The notes under the pieces were generated by a model that was not told the DNA's origin, ran no database searches, and was given only the letters and a program-made list of their open reading frames with translations. The position numbers and the translations under genes were made by a program. Below, one piece after another: positions 1-11,260 of a stretch of DNA of 64,000 bases. The stretch covers positions 1 through 64,000 of the forward strand of contig NW_017386139.1 in assembly GCF_000237925.1 (NCBI RefSeq), in the 5' to 3' direction. The number at the start of each line of letters is the position of its first letter. The first letter of the stretch is position 1. Source of the stretch: Schistosoma mansoni. Taxonomy: Eukaryota > Platyhelminthes > Trematoda > Strigeidida > Schistosomatidae.

Positions 1-152
1 CTATATTGAGGCAATACGCACAGTATGCACATATGCCAATTAGAGACTGACCAGTTGCAGTCCTAACAAATCGATGGGAAGATTCAAACAAACAATACTG
101 AATGAATTTAAACTTCACCCCATCGCACAAGCAAGTGGCTATCAGGACTCAG

Positions 153-206
153 TGGCCGAGTGGATAACGCGATGGCGTTTGAAGCGAGGGTACTGGGTTC
201 GAGTCC
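153..206 (+). promoter_or_regulatory. Internal pol III promoter (A and B boxes) of the SINE
   Basis: An A box reading TGGCCGAGTGG lies at 153-163 and a B box reading GGTTCGAGTCC at 196-206. Spacing and sequence are as in a type 2 pol III promoter inherited from a tRNA. The B box is a perfect consensus, so this copy could still be transcribed. Confidence 0.75.
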
Positions 207-230
207 CAGAGTGAACATCAACTCTGAGAT

Positions 231-291
231 GCAGGTATATCCAGCTGACGAGTCCCAAATAGGACGAAACGCGCGTCCTTGATTCCACTGC
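231..291 (+). ncRNA. Hammerhead ribozyme, likely functional core
   Basis: This is a self-cleaving RNA motif of the schistosome type (open stem I). Conserved CUGANGA is present as CTGACGA (245-251; N7 = C is allowed). Stem II is GTCC/GGAC around a six-base loop (252-265). GAAA lies at 266-269, a very short stem III follows, and the cleavage triplet GTC is at 275-277, so cleavage would fall between 277 and 278. Stem I pairs GCAG/CTGC at the outside and ATCCAG with CTTGAT inside, giving one C/T mismatch against the known active form. All catalytic core bases are kept. Inference: active or mildly weakened. Confidence 0.85.
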
Positions 292-319
292 TATCCACTA
301 TCCATCTCTGCTTACAACT

Positions 320-1820
320 ACTTATATCGTTTAATTAACAGGAAGACTAACACAGCGTTTTCAATCAATAGAATTGTGGGTAGAACAGAACTATCTCAAG
401 TTTTTATTATAAATACGCACAAAACACCTTTACTTTTATGGATGTTTTTGACCGTTTGTACATTTCTAAGATTATCTAAAACGTTTTGTACCAGAAGAAA
501 AGGCCATCAATTTTGAAGGTTATTGATGAAGTGATGATATAACAAATGGAGTCAACAACGATTACTTTTATAAATCCTATTTGTATTCTTCATATCGACA
601 TTCCTTTTCGAAATAAAAAGTACACTTTCAGATTTATAAACCACAATTTAAAAGAAATTATCACAATGTCCAATAGAAATTTAAATGCATAAGTAAACGA
701 TTGACATTAGTTAAATGTACGATCATAATAATAGTCATTTACAGCTCAAAGAAGAGTTGTAAGAAAACCTTAATTTTCTAAGTTAATATCTGTTGTAGCA
801 CATAAGCATGAGAAACGTTATTTGTGTGAACGCCTGTCCGGTCGTCATAAAAACGTGTCTTGGGACGGAAAATTGCTAGAAAGATCACAAAGTATTTCGC
901 GAAAGAATGACTTGATGCTAAGACAAATGGAGACAAATAGGGTTAAAGAATTTCCTCAATTTGATCGCACAGAATTCCCTACAATTCATATTTCATAACA
1001 AATTTAGGAATGAAAAACTCGAGACGTAGTACGTTTACCTATTTTTCGCTATTCACAGTCACAAGTTCTGATTTATGCTGGGTAGTAAACCCCACAATCT
1101 GCAAACTCTAGAACAGTCACTGGAAGCATTTGATTCAGGTGAGTTGAGGATCTAGATATTTTGGAATGAGTAATTGTTTCCGTAACTCTTTCCTTATAGA
1201 ACACATGTGAAGGTTGAAATTATTCGGTCACAGTTATCTTCGCCACATGTTTCATCTGATTTACTCACAATGGGCAACACTGAAGTTGGGTGTACAGTTT
1301 TAGTTATAAATTGCCAGTCAATTGTCAGTTGTATAGATCTTCGATGACTGATATGCTTTGAGGTATGCGTTAGACTCACCTTGGCATACTATCGTTGCTG
1401 GAGCGGGAGTATTTGGGAAGAATGCTAAGGTAGCCTAATCCAAGACAACACCAGCAACTCGCAAAGTCATTGGCTGCTCAACTAGGGAGTATAAGAAAAT
1501 GAATTCATCTTCATTGAGACCTATTGAACAGTCCCAACTTATGTTTCGTATATTTTGTAAGAAATAGGTCTATATAGACTTGCATCACAGTTGCACTCAT
1601 TTGTTTTTCATTCATCAAATTTTCAGCCTAGAATCATTCTAAAATTTTCAATCTTAGATCGTATTCAATCCTCATGTACTGAAATCCGTGGATAATAATA
1701 AGAGTGATGCAGTAATAATAGATTTATAGTATCTCAATGAATCTAAAATAAAACTGTTGATGTTTTGCTACATGGTATAGGTCGCTTCTTTGGAGAATAA
1801 ATAAGTTAAAATGTTTTTTT
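320..1820. other. No supported gene
   Basis: AT-rich non-coding DNA. I see no exon with paired splice sites, no tRNA and no recognisable repeat. The longest minus-strand open stretch (near 1194-1379) has no coding character I can support. Confidence 0.5.
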
Positions 1821-1890
1821 GGAGGAGTCCCATATTAAGCCTGCAGGTTTTCATTGGTGGTCTAACTTGCATCGACTGATGAATCCAACT
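1821..1890 (+). repeat. Fragment of the hairpin/hammerhead repeat family
   Basis: The tract starts with the stem II region of the second hammerhead-bearing family (GGAGTCCCATATTA) and then jumps to that family's outer arm (TTTTCATTGGTGGTCTAAC), which matches arms at 51616 and 42001. The middle of the element, including the catalytic GAAA and the cleavage site, is missing. It is a short dead fragment. Confidence 0.5.
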
Positions 1891-4790
1891 ATTAAATAAA
1901 TCATCTGATTAAAGTAACACTATGTTAAACTGTACAGAGTAAAGGATCGAAACATTCAGTGTCATTAAAACACGCACACATCCCGTCTCAACTTTTACTT
2001 GAATGATTTGATATTACGATAACCATACTTCTTTCGACCATACTTAATATTTTGATTTATTCTGTTTAAATCAGTATTGATTTAATCTGGTTATTTAATT
2101 ATCTGTTAAAGAAGCGATTCATATTTAGTTCAAAAACGTCGGAAATTCAATTTTCTGCTCATTGGGATATAACAGATATACCATTAATATTACTAACTTA
2201 AATGTATTGATTAATTCGTAAAACACCTTAGTGAAGGAATCATTCTTAACATGTTCGATTTTCAAGATGTACAATCGTATACATACATGAAAAATTATAA
2301 ATGTTACATCCCAAATAACTTAGCTGTAATTCACAAATTCACGTTCAACAGATTTGAAACAAGTAAAGACATAGAAAACAGGGATATTTTGGTCTGACAA
2401 ATCATCTTAAATTGTATTTCAGTCCCAAGAATTTGAAATTTACTATTGCAGTATTCTTGGTTTTAAATGAGTTTTATAAAATAAAGGAGGTAGTGATATT
2501 TCCTTTAAGTTATAATGTTAATTAAAAGACGGCAATACAAGTGCTTTTTAATGACTTTAGTTGTTTACACAATGTTTAAGGAGTTAGTAAACGAAATTTT
2601 AATCCATGCCGGCAACGAAGCACGGAAAATTTATAAAGATGACTTTTTTCATGAAAAAGTAACAACCTAGAGTAATAATTAGTGAAATAATAAGAGTGTT
2701 TTTTGATGATAAACAGATACAGAGCCGTAAACTCGATAAACGGTTCACTTGAAAAGCTGAATGGTTGATTAAAAATCAAGTATGATCACGATATCAAAGA
2801 CTGGAAAGTTGCGTCACTAAATATAACTCAGTGAATTCTGAGGTTCAAATCTCAGTAAGTAATAATCACAGTTTATTTTATAATAATATGCATTTATAAA
2901 TGTGTGTGAACAAATTTTACTACTTAAAACTATTCAATAGTCATACTCGTATGAGTTAAACTATTGCTGTCTGAATTTGTAATTAGTTCAATAGACGTTT
3001 AAGTACTTTCAAAGAATTCACTTCTACTTTTACTCCATACTAAACAACCACTCTGAGTAAATGAGTTTCCAGTAACTTCCGAATTTTTCCTCTGTCCACC
3101 GACTTCTGTTTATTTATATCATGTGTGAATGATGTGTTGATGATGTCGTTCAAAAGGACGATGAAAGCTCCACGACCAAACCATCAGGCTCAGAGAACAC
3201 AACTCCATCAAAATCACCCACCTGAGCTACAAATCTTCTTCACCATCTCAGAAAGAAAGTTGTGTTATTAGTTAGCCTTTTATAAATGTACTAGGATTTT
3301 GATGTACGTGATAACTTATGATTTGATACGAAAACTTTATGGCACTTTTCAAATTATACTGATTATCAGAGTGTCTAGAAGCTTTGTTTAAGATAAAGTA
3401 AAAATATTCAGCAATAAACAATCATATTTTCAAAGACACCACGTTCAGTGTAAGTGGTAAATAGAGTATATTCCACTGAAATCAGTTGAAGTTGGTAGAT
3501 CTGAAAGATTTACCTCTCGATGTGGAGATGATTCTCTAGGTTTGACAATTAAGTGCACAAAGAATACAAAGCATCAGTGTTTAGTCAAGTAGCATTAAAC
3601 CACAATGTCTGAAACAAAATCAATCTGAAAATTGTTGGTTTAAATTTCTTTTTGTGAAAATCATTTTTTTTCATTTTCAGTCTTCAATTTTATTTTGCCA
3701 AGTGCTTTTCCTTTTAATCCCACTGAATTGAGCCAGTATTTGATATGAGCTTATTTATTTATAGAATTTAATATCAATCATCTTTGTCCTTGAAGTTTTA
3801 CAGTTTGTTAATACCAATTTTTTACCATATATATCACCGTTAAGTTAAACTTTCCTTTTAAACGTGAAACCGAATCACTTAACTATTTTAGAAAAAGTTT
3901 GTATTGTTTCTGTTTCTTTCTGTAACTTATAGACATAAACTCAGAAATTTACGATAAATGGTCAGATACGTTCCAACAGCATTCCCGTCAGTGTCTTTTG
4001 AATCGTAAATGCGGACCTCAGTCAAAATTACTTTCGTCAGAGAAAACAGGTCTTCTACAAAAAGATATGATTGAATTTTAAGGTCAAATTGTGATATTCT
4101 CTTATTCTAACTATTTTCAGCTTTCAATAAATGAGAAAGTAATAAAGGGGAATATTACGACATTTGTATTTTATGTCCTTTTAAATTAGATCATAACTCA
4201 CAGTTTATTTCTTTTTATAATTTAAACAAGCTGATATGACTTGACTCAGTTCAATTATTTTTTATGAATTGATATACACAAAAAGGATTTAATGTATTTT
4301 TTGTAATATATGAATAAACATTTACTTTCTCTTTGTTTGAGTATACTAATCAATATAACTTATCAAAATATATAGTTGATGTCTCTAATTATGACCGTTT
4401 AATAAAGTATTAAAAGTTTAAAACTATAACCAATTAAATTCTGAGTAAATGTATGAAAATAAATCAAATGAGCAGTTATATGGGTTACATGAATCCTGCA
4501 TGAAAATGTTCATAATTAATTGTGTTTATAGTAGCGTCATGCAATCACTGTTATGGATAGGTGTATGTAAGTTTAAAACGATATTAACATAGGGGATCAA
4601 TATGTCTTCGAATCTTAATTACTTTCTTTCATGAGAATGAAATAGTTCCAAATCAAACTACAAATTAATATTTGGGTACAGATTGTTTTCTATTATTCCT
4701 TAACGTCAGGTGAGAAACAACTGAAATGTTGGTTCTGAATATACTGAACAATCAATTAGATTGATTAGTTAATTGACAAGTAGATGACTA
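1890..4790. other. Non-coding, one possible dispersed repeat
   Basis: Mostly featureless AT-rich DNA. At ~3120-3262 there is a more GC-rich tract (short motif GACGATGAAAGCTCC, then AGCTACAAATCTTCTTC) that resembles dispersed schistosome repeat ends from memory. There is no second copy in the window, so this is only a suspicion. Confidence 0.35.
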
Positions 4791-4792
4791 AG

Positions 4793-4994
4793 CCAATATT
4801 TGGCTACATTTTTCGCTTTATCAGAGTGGAACGAGTTTTTATTAACATATATAAGGTCACGACTTTTTGAAGACATAACGTCAGATTTATGGTTGGATAC
4901 TATTGAACTTAATTGTGATCGTTTTCAAATTTTCTTAAATACTCAATTCCTCATTTCTCATAAAAACCTTATATGTTTTCTATTATCTTGTAAA
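4793..4994 (+). CDS. Candidate internal exon, unknown gene
   Basis: A 202 nt open stretch bounded by an AG at 4791-4792 and a donor-like AAA|GTTAGT at 4994/4995. The reading frame leaves in phase 0. The translation has a non-random look (starts QYLATFFALSEWNEF, contains DLWLDTIELNCDRF) and few low-complexity runs. The acceptor has a poor pyrimidine tract, which is the main weakness. The frame also stays open to a stop at 5094-5096 if unspliced. I do not recognise the product. Confidence 0.3.
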
Positions 4995-5293
4995 GTTAGT
5001 GTTTTGCATGGCATTTACTATCGTAATCATATGTCATTATATAAATTTCAACCAGTGACCAATCCAAGAACGACTGCTTGGTTCACTTCGCGGTAGCTGT
5101 ATTACAAATAACTGAGTAAAATCAAGTCCTAAGAAATTTACCCTTAAGTTTCTTATTTTAAGAGGGAATAAATGTTGCTAATAACTTGCAAAATCTTGTC
5201 TTTTCTTATTATTCATACAAGTGAACTCGGGTATTATGCTTGATTCTGTAAAGTCCAAAATTTGCTAACTTAAAAACTAACATTACGTTCCAG

Positions 5294-5540
5294 TATGGTT
5301 AACAACATTGAGAACTTGATAAGTTCTCTTTTTCTTATAAAGATAATTCTTATAATTTCTAATCAGCTTATTCCAAGCTATAAAATCCAGTTGTTATATG
5401 AACAGACGGTTGGACAAAACAATAACGAAGTTGAACAAAACCTCATCAGTTATTATCATCATGTTAATAACTTATTTCATCATAACTGTTTACTAGCAAC
5501 TGAGACACGTGGGTTTTTTAGTCTAATGCTAGGTTATTGA
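5294..5540 (+). CDS. Candidate small secreted/membrane protein exon
   Basis: A consensus-like acceptor (CGTTCCAG) ends at 5293 and an ATG follows at 5295. The frame is open for 81 codons to a stop at 5538-5540. Residues ~8-27 are strongly hydrophobic (LISSLFLIKIILIISNQL), as in a signal peptide or anchor. The rest is polar, rich in Asn, Gln and His, with one Cys. An acceptor directly before the start codon suits either a 5' UTR intron or spliced-leader trans-splicing, both known in schistosomes. No family was recognised and the ORF could be chance in AT-rich DNA. Confidence 0.35.
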
Positions 5541-6395
5541 AAGCTTTCGATTTAAAGCCATCTGATCAAGGCATATTTAAAATCATGCTGAAAGGCTAGA
5601 TAAAATCATTGTCACAACCATTCCTATAAAGCTATTCGAGCCTTAACAAATCTTCTGTAAAACTATGAAGCCTAGGCACTAACTGACAACGATTAGCAAT
5701 GAAATCTAGGTAACAAAGAATCGAGTATAACTTAGCGACCAAGTATTTAACAAGTAGTATAAAATTATATTTTGTGAGTAATTCTTAAGATATAGATGTA
5801 ATACATTTCAGAATACGTCAAAATTAATGTAAATATTTCATAATTCTCCTTCTTAAAAAGCAAATTAAAATATACTGATACATCTAGACTTCTGGTTCAA
5901 AAATACAGTAAGTTAGTTATGAAGCAGACTTTCGATTATTTGTTCTTAGATAGTTCGTGTGTACATGTCAAACTTATATACTGTTAGATGTCCATGGTGG
6001 TATATTACAAATCAGCTGAACGATTGTCTCTGGACTCAGAGGCTCAAAAGTATGGTACTCAACATAGAGACTAACTGTTCTAGGTTAACTCATAAGTCCA
6101 CCGTCACAAGAATCTCTAAACTGGAATGAAACCACTGTCTTTTTTCAGTGGCTTTGTGCATAATGCTGACATCATTCAGTTAAGTATTATTTCCACTAAA
6201 CTGCCGATATAAGTATCCTATTTCTAATTAATTGATAGCCATAAACTATAATGAAAACGAAATCGTAGGGGAATATACTTTGTTTATAAACTACTCCGAA
6301 GTAAATTTAAAAAATGATCTTCAAATTAAAGTATCACTAGTTTTTCAATGCAAGATTTGTTTTTAGTTTTCTCTTTGAATCTTCGTCATGAAGAT
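5541..6395. other. No supported gene
   Basis: AT-rich spacer before the LTR element. I see no splice-bounded coding stretch or repeat. Confidence 0.5.
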
Positions 6396-6746
6396 TGTTA
6401 CGTCCTTGAATCTGTCTACCCACTTGTTATAATTGTATTTTGCTATATAAACGACCCAGCTATTCCTATTGCTTAGTATTCTTATACGATGACACTCGAC
6501 AAGACCCCAAAATCAGAACACGTTGAACAGGAGTGAAATTGTATTCAAAAATAATAATGATAAGGGAACAGCAATCCTGATTTGAATAACGTTCATATAT
6601 TTATAGTATATACATAAGAAGCTTATAGATTTTTCTCCAATAATATACCCGGGCTGATCGGTTTAGAATTAGCCAATCAGCGCGTAGCAACACCATCATG
6701 CATGAAACATGCATACATGAAACATCCAATCTATGTCCCACTAACA
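6396..6746 (-). repeat. 3' LTR of Ty3/gypsy-type element
   Basis: Read on the minus strand, this 351 bp tract begins TGTTAG and ends TAACA, the TG...CA boundary of an LTR. It sits directly next to a polypurine tract (minus-strand AAGGGGGAGG, 6747-6756) that follows the integrase coding region, so it is the 3' LTR. No partner 5' LTR is seen in the window, so age by LTR divergence cannot be read. Confidence 0.8.
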
Positions 6747-8035
6747 CCTCCCCCTTGAGCAGATTCGTAGGATCTGGTGCTAGGGTCCAACTGCAACCGA
6801 GTGACTGGCCTGCGCTTTCGATCTGTCCATCGTCTAGGCAATAAGGAAGTTGTGTCACTCTTTGCTTGCACAGAAACTGACTTGTCTGTTCCGGGCGTTT
6901 TGATTTCAAAGGTGTCTAGCAGAACGTCATGAGGTATTCGATGTCGATTCTCGCTGCTGGCTATCGAAGTTGCTTTCAGTTGATTAGCATGACGTATCCA
7001 AACTTCTGAGCCAACTGACACCTCATAAACCACATTCCCTTTCTTTCTCACGATCCGACCAACTGTCCACGTAGGATGTTTATCACGATAGTCCATAGCA
7101 AGTACTTTTTGACCCACCGTGAACAATCGTCTTTGTGCCCCATGGTGTCGATTGAACTGCTTCTCCATCGATAAGTTTCGTTGGGGCTCACGAGCTGGCG
7201 TCGGACGGATGACATCGAAATGTGTCCTTATTTTTCTGGAAAGTAACGCTTCCGCTGGAGAGACCCCATTTGTTGTTTGAGGGTTCGGTGTAGAACGGTA
7301 GATAAACAGGAACCTCTCTAAGATCTCGTCGGTGGTACCCTCCCCTCTTGATTTTTTTAGGGCATTTTTGAACGTACCAACAAAACGTTCCACCTGACCA
7401 TTCGATTGCGGATGGAATGGAGGTGTTCGGATGTGCCTGATTCCGTTCTGCTGACAAAATTCTGAAAAGATAGATGATGTAAATTGTGTGCCGTTGTCGC
7501 TGACTACTTGTTCTGGAACCCCGAAACGACTGAATAATTGCCGCAGTTTTCTAACTGTGCAGCTTGCTGTTGGATGTTCCATAATGAAAATTTCCGGCCA
7601 CTTGCTGTATGCATCAACTACCAGAAGGTAAGTTTGTCCATGGAATGGACCAGCGAAGTCTAAATGTATACGCTGCCACGGTGACTGTGGTATCGGCCAT
7701 GATTGCAACTCTGCTTTTCGTGGTGCTTTTGCTGCCAATGCACATTTTGTACACGAACGGGATAGCTGCTCGAGTTGGGTATCCAATTGTGGCCAGTATA
7801 CATAACTTCGTGCTAGAGCTTTCATGCGGTTTATTCCGGGATGTCGTGCATGTAGCTGTTCGAGGACTGCCGGTTGCAACTTCTTTGGGATTATGACACG
7901 TTCAGCAAACATGAGACAATCGTCGATGATTGAAAGAGATAATCTGCGCTGATAAAACTGCTGAAGCTCTGTTGAACTGATCTTTGAGGGCCACCCTTCT
8001 AGGTGGAACTTTAGTGCCGAGTATGACTTGTCTAA
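6747..8035 (-). mobile_element. Ty3/gypsy retrotransposon, 3' pol part (integrase)
   Basis: This is the 3' portion of a pol polyprotein on the minus strand, with the longest open stretch at 6731-7912. In order: an H2C2 zinc-binding domain (HARHPG, then CTKC), the integrase core with its three acidic residues in the expected contexts (LDFAGPF, SDNGTQF, QSNGQVERF), and a C-terminal DNA-binding region. Coding similarity runs upstream to about 8035. The domain style is that of the K02A2.6/Mag-like gypsy group common in flatworms; I do not assign a named family. gag, protease, reverse transcriptase and the 5' LTR are not in the window, so this is a broken fossil. The long surviving frame suggests fairly recent loss. 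Confidence 0.85.
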
Positions 8036-8275
8036 TGTAGATTAAGACCTTGACCCGATAGGCTGACTGGCTTAACCTTGAGGCTAGTATGCGTGAGTTC
8101 GAAGTGGGGGTAGAGAGATGAAAACTATTCTATCCCTGATTGGCTGGCAAGCACGCGAGAGAGAGAGAAGACAAAGACAGCCGGAACACTAATCACTTTA
8201 TTCCAATTCCGATCTAGCACTCGAATTCCCAATTCAGATTAGGGTGAAAAGTTACATGAATAAATAGATGACTAA
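8036..8275. repeat. GC-richer tract, possible LTR-like fragment
   Basis: Sequence character changes sharply where gypsy homology ends: GC-richer, with a GAGAGAGAGAG run and, on the minus strand, an AATAAA followed by CT-rich sequence. This resembles an LTR or other transposon end joined to the gypsy remnant. No second copy is in the window, so the identity is open. Confidence 0.35.
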
Positions 8276-10589
8276 GCTGACCACAACGTCAATAATTAGA
8301 AAAATACAATTATGTCCAAAACTGGGGGATTATAGTAGAAAATAGGGTACAAAAGATTACGTCTAAATGACAATAGCTTTAGAACAGAAAATGCTATGTC
8401 AATGAATTATACATCAAACGAAAGCTTATGATCTGTAGAATGGGCTAGGGGCAAAAGTAAATGTTACAGTTTTACAAGCTTTGAATTAAATGAATTAACG
8501 TCCCCAAAAATAGCTTCCGTAATTTGTTAAGGCTTCTTGTTTTGCGGTTCACATCAAAGATCAACAATAATGTTTCGAGAAAATAACTGTTTATTTGAAA
8601 TAACATGATAGTCGAACTTTTCATAATCTTACAAATATTTCACCATATATTTCGCTTTCAGTTTACTGTTAAGAATACAAATACGAATCAATATTTAGTG
8701 GACCTAAAATTGCACAACAGTGCATTCAAGTGGTGTTGCTGATTTAGAAGATTAACAGAATGGTGTAATTTATAGACTTCCAACACCAATGACTGACGTT
8801 ATAAATACCAACGCTCTCAGACTTTTGTTTTATCGATAATTTAAAAGGTGGCTATTTATTTGAGCCCCTGATTCAGGGATATATTAGTGTTACATAACTC
8901 AAATCCTGTTTGAAGTTTCAGCTCGGAAATGACTTCCAACAGAAACATCAAAGCTATTTAATTCAAAATGCCAAGGTTTATCCAAACGAAACTTTATTAT
9001 TAGTATCTTTCGTACACTCATAGCCTAACTAATTCAACACCTCTCGTTCAAAACCTGGCAAAAATTCTTGTAAAGTATTCCGAAACAATGAGATTTTTTT
9101 TATTTTGGTTCAGTAGGGAGAATGAATATGGAAATGACGCATTAAAAAATGTTTTGTAAACTGTCGGAAACAATGATTAACGATCACATTTATCAGTCAT
9201 TTTCCAAAGATTTTCAAAGAACGATAACACAACGACCTACTAGAGAACGGTGCAATATACAGATTGAATGGAGGAAAACCTTTGAACTAAAAAATAACTG
9301 TATTTAGAAAGGAAATAATGAAATAGAGTACGACACGGGTATAGTTTAAACTGTAGACTGAAATAAATCAATTTATTTAATGTTCAATATATTCAACTGA
9401 ACATGTAACATTTATCTTTCCATTCGAAAATGAGTAGCGGAAAAAGGATAAATAGTTATTTATGACCATATACTTATATCTAAAATAAGTAAATAAAGGT
9501 ATATTGTTTTGTTTTACTAAGCAGAAAACTGATATAACATATCAAAGTCAATGATAATTATAACTTACCGTTTAGAAAGGATATATATATATATCCATTG
9601 TACATCAAAACAACGGAGCAAAACAGAGGTTTGAATAGCCTACTATGAAAATAATAACACCAATAATTGTCTTCGTGTAAGTTTATGAAAAGAAAACCAT
9701 CCGTTTTAAGAATATTTATCTACAAATATAAACAAGCTGCAAACCAACGTTCGCGAAATATATAAAGAAATTATTAGAATTAATAATTCAAAATAAATGA
9801 TTAATGCAGAGAATGTAAACACTGTAGACAAAAATGGTCAAAAAGGATATGAAAGGGAATAAACAATTGATTGGAAAATAAATCACGTTTTCACAGTTCT
9901 CTTCACCAAGTACTCCTAATTTCATTTTAATAAAATGAAATAAGAAAAATCCTAGCATAAAGCTTTGTGACTGTTGGGGGATGCTATTCTGCAACACGGT
10001 TTTCCTTATGAAAACATTATACTTTATGTCGGCCATCGCCAAAGTTATGCAAGATACAACTGCTCTGTAAACTGATCAAACTCCACTCATTTTAAAGTCA
10101 ATCTTTAGCCGACCGTTATTTGTCTGTGGTGCTAGGAGTTGTGTTGAATTTACTGTAAAAAACATCGGTTTTATTGGGCCAAATGAAATGATTTTCTGAC
10201 TAAACAAAAAATCCTAAATTCTAGGTAAATCATCATTAATCCCAAACCGTCCGTTCAGTATTCTGAAATTGACGAGATTTTTTTGAGCTATAAGCTCGTG
10301 TTTAGCTATTTAGTGTACGAGTACTTTTATAATTTACTGTGATATATAATGCAACTCCATGGTTTATTTATGATTGTAGTTACAGGATTCAATCTGTTGA
10401 TATTTTAAATTGTCAATATGCATTACATTTCTGATTGATCAATGTCAACGACTGATGGTTTGATGAATTCAAATTTGACTATTGACCAGATTAACTAAAT
10501 TATATATATTCAGTAAATGATTACAGAATCTGTGTCAGCTTACGGGCGTGATCAGTTTGATATATATATATAACGGTGGTAAATGTAAA
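8276..10589. other. No supported gene
   Basis: AT-rich spacer with short TA runs (near 9582 and 10561). I found no exon, RNA gene or recognised repeat. Confidence 0.5.
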
Positions 10590-11260
10590 GGATTGTAGTG
10601 TCTGTTACTCTATTTTAAGCTCACATAACTTATTCTAGATTCTGGAGAGGCCAATTTATTCATTCTTCTTGAGTCACGTTTTGACCTTGTTAATTATTCA
10701 CTTATCAACCCTGACTGTTTTTATATGAGCACATGTATGTGTACATCTTATCCTACTCGTCACATGTCTTTACCATATTTTTGTGTGACTATAAATATTG
10801 ATTAACGCTTGATTATACTGAGTTGGCTCACATTACTTCTCCATTTCATGTCATTTCACTTCGCTCTCTTCTCTTTGTCTTGTCTCCCTGATTGCCTGTT
10901 CAAATCACTGAGTGCACGAAATACACATATTCAAAATCCATCGTTGTATTCGGTTTATTTAACTCTGTTATATTCACTAACGTGGATTAAGTCGATAATA
11001 ATGTACGACAATAGTCAGAATGTGTATTTCGACAGCAATCATCCAATAACAATCATTCATACGATCTACGTGGAATCAGATCCCAGGCCACTAAAGTGAT
11101 GAGCTTGCTGACGAAGAACGTAATACAGCACATATGTGTTTCAATAATATACGATCCAATCGGAATCAAATATGGGATCAATAAAGTGGTGAGCCCGTCT
11201 ATAACATCGTCCGATCTAATTGACGTCAAAATGAATGGTCCCACTAAAAGAAATCATATT
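10590..11260 (+). repeat. LTR-like dispersed repeat, copy A
   Basis: About 670 bp that aligns along its length, in opposite orientation, with 45060-45735. Shared landmarks in order are AACTTATTCTAG-like start, GAGTCACxTTTTGACCTTG, a TATA-like ACTATA, GGCTCAC, a CACTAACG/AAGTCGATAATA stretch, and a GTGGTGAGCCCG motif near the 3' end. The last part holds two imperfect direct repeats (GATC...AAGTGRTGAGC near 11062 and 11153). Length and TATA-like box fit a solo LTR, but ends and family are not established. It is an old, diverged, non-coding fossil. Confidence 0.6.

Larger units (their letters stand above)
1..320 (+). mobile_element. Sm-alpha-type SINE, tandem partial units
   Basis: The first ~143 bases match the tail of an Sm-alpha unit (the same tail recurs at 27541-27640, and inverted at 30013-30053). 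They run without a break into a second unit beginning with a tRNA-like head at ~144, followed by a hammerhead core and ending near 313. So one partial unit is joined head-to-tail to another, the dimer arrangement known for schistosome Sm-alpha repeats. Seen: tRNA-like A and B boxes, hammerhead core, shared tail. Family knowledge: Sm-alpha is a tRNA-derived, pol III-transcribed SINE/satellite of schistosomes. The left end is cut by the window edge. Confidence 0.85.

Noticed and set aside
2829-2870. tRNA T-arm-like hairpin (CTGAGGTTCAAATCTCAG)
   Set aside because: Only the T-arm is formed; I cannot find a D-arm, anticodon arm or acceptor stem around it.
7609-7896. Plus-strand open frame of 95 codons
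   Set aside because: It lies antisense to the gypsy integrase coding region and is a shadow of it.
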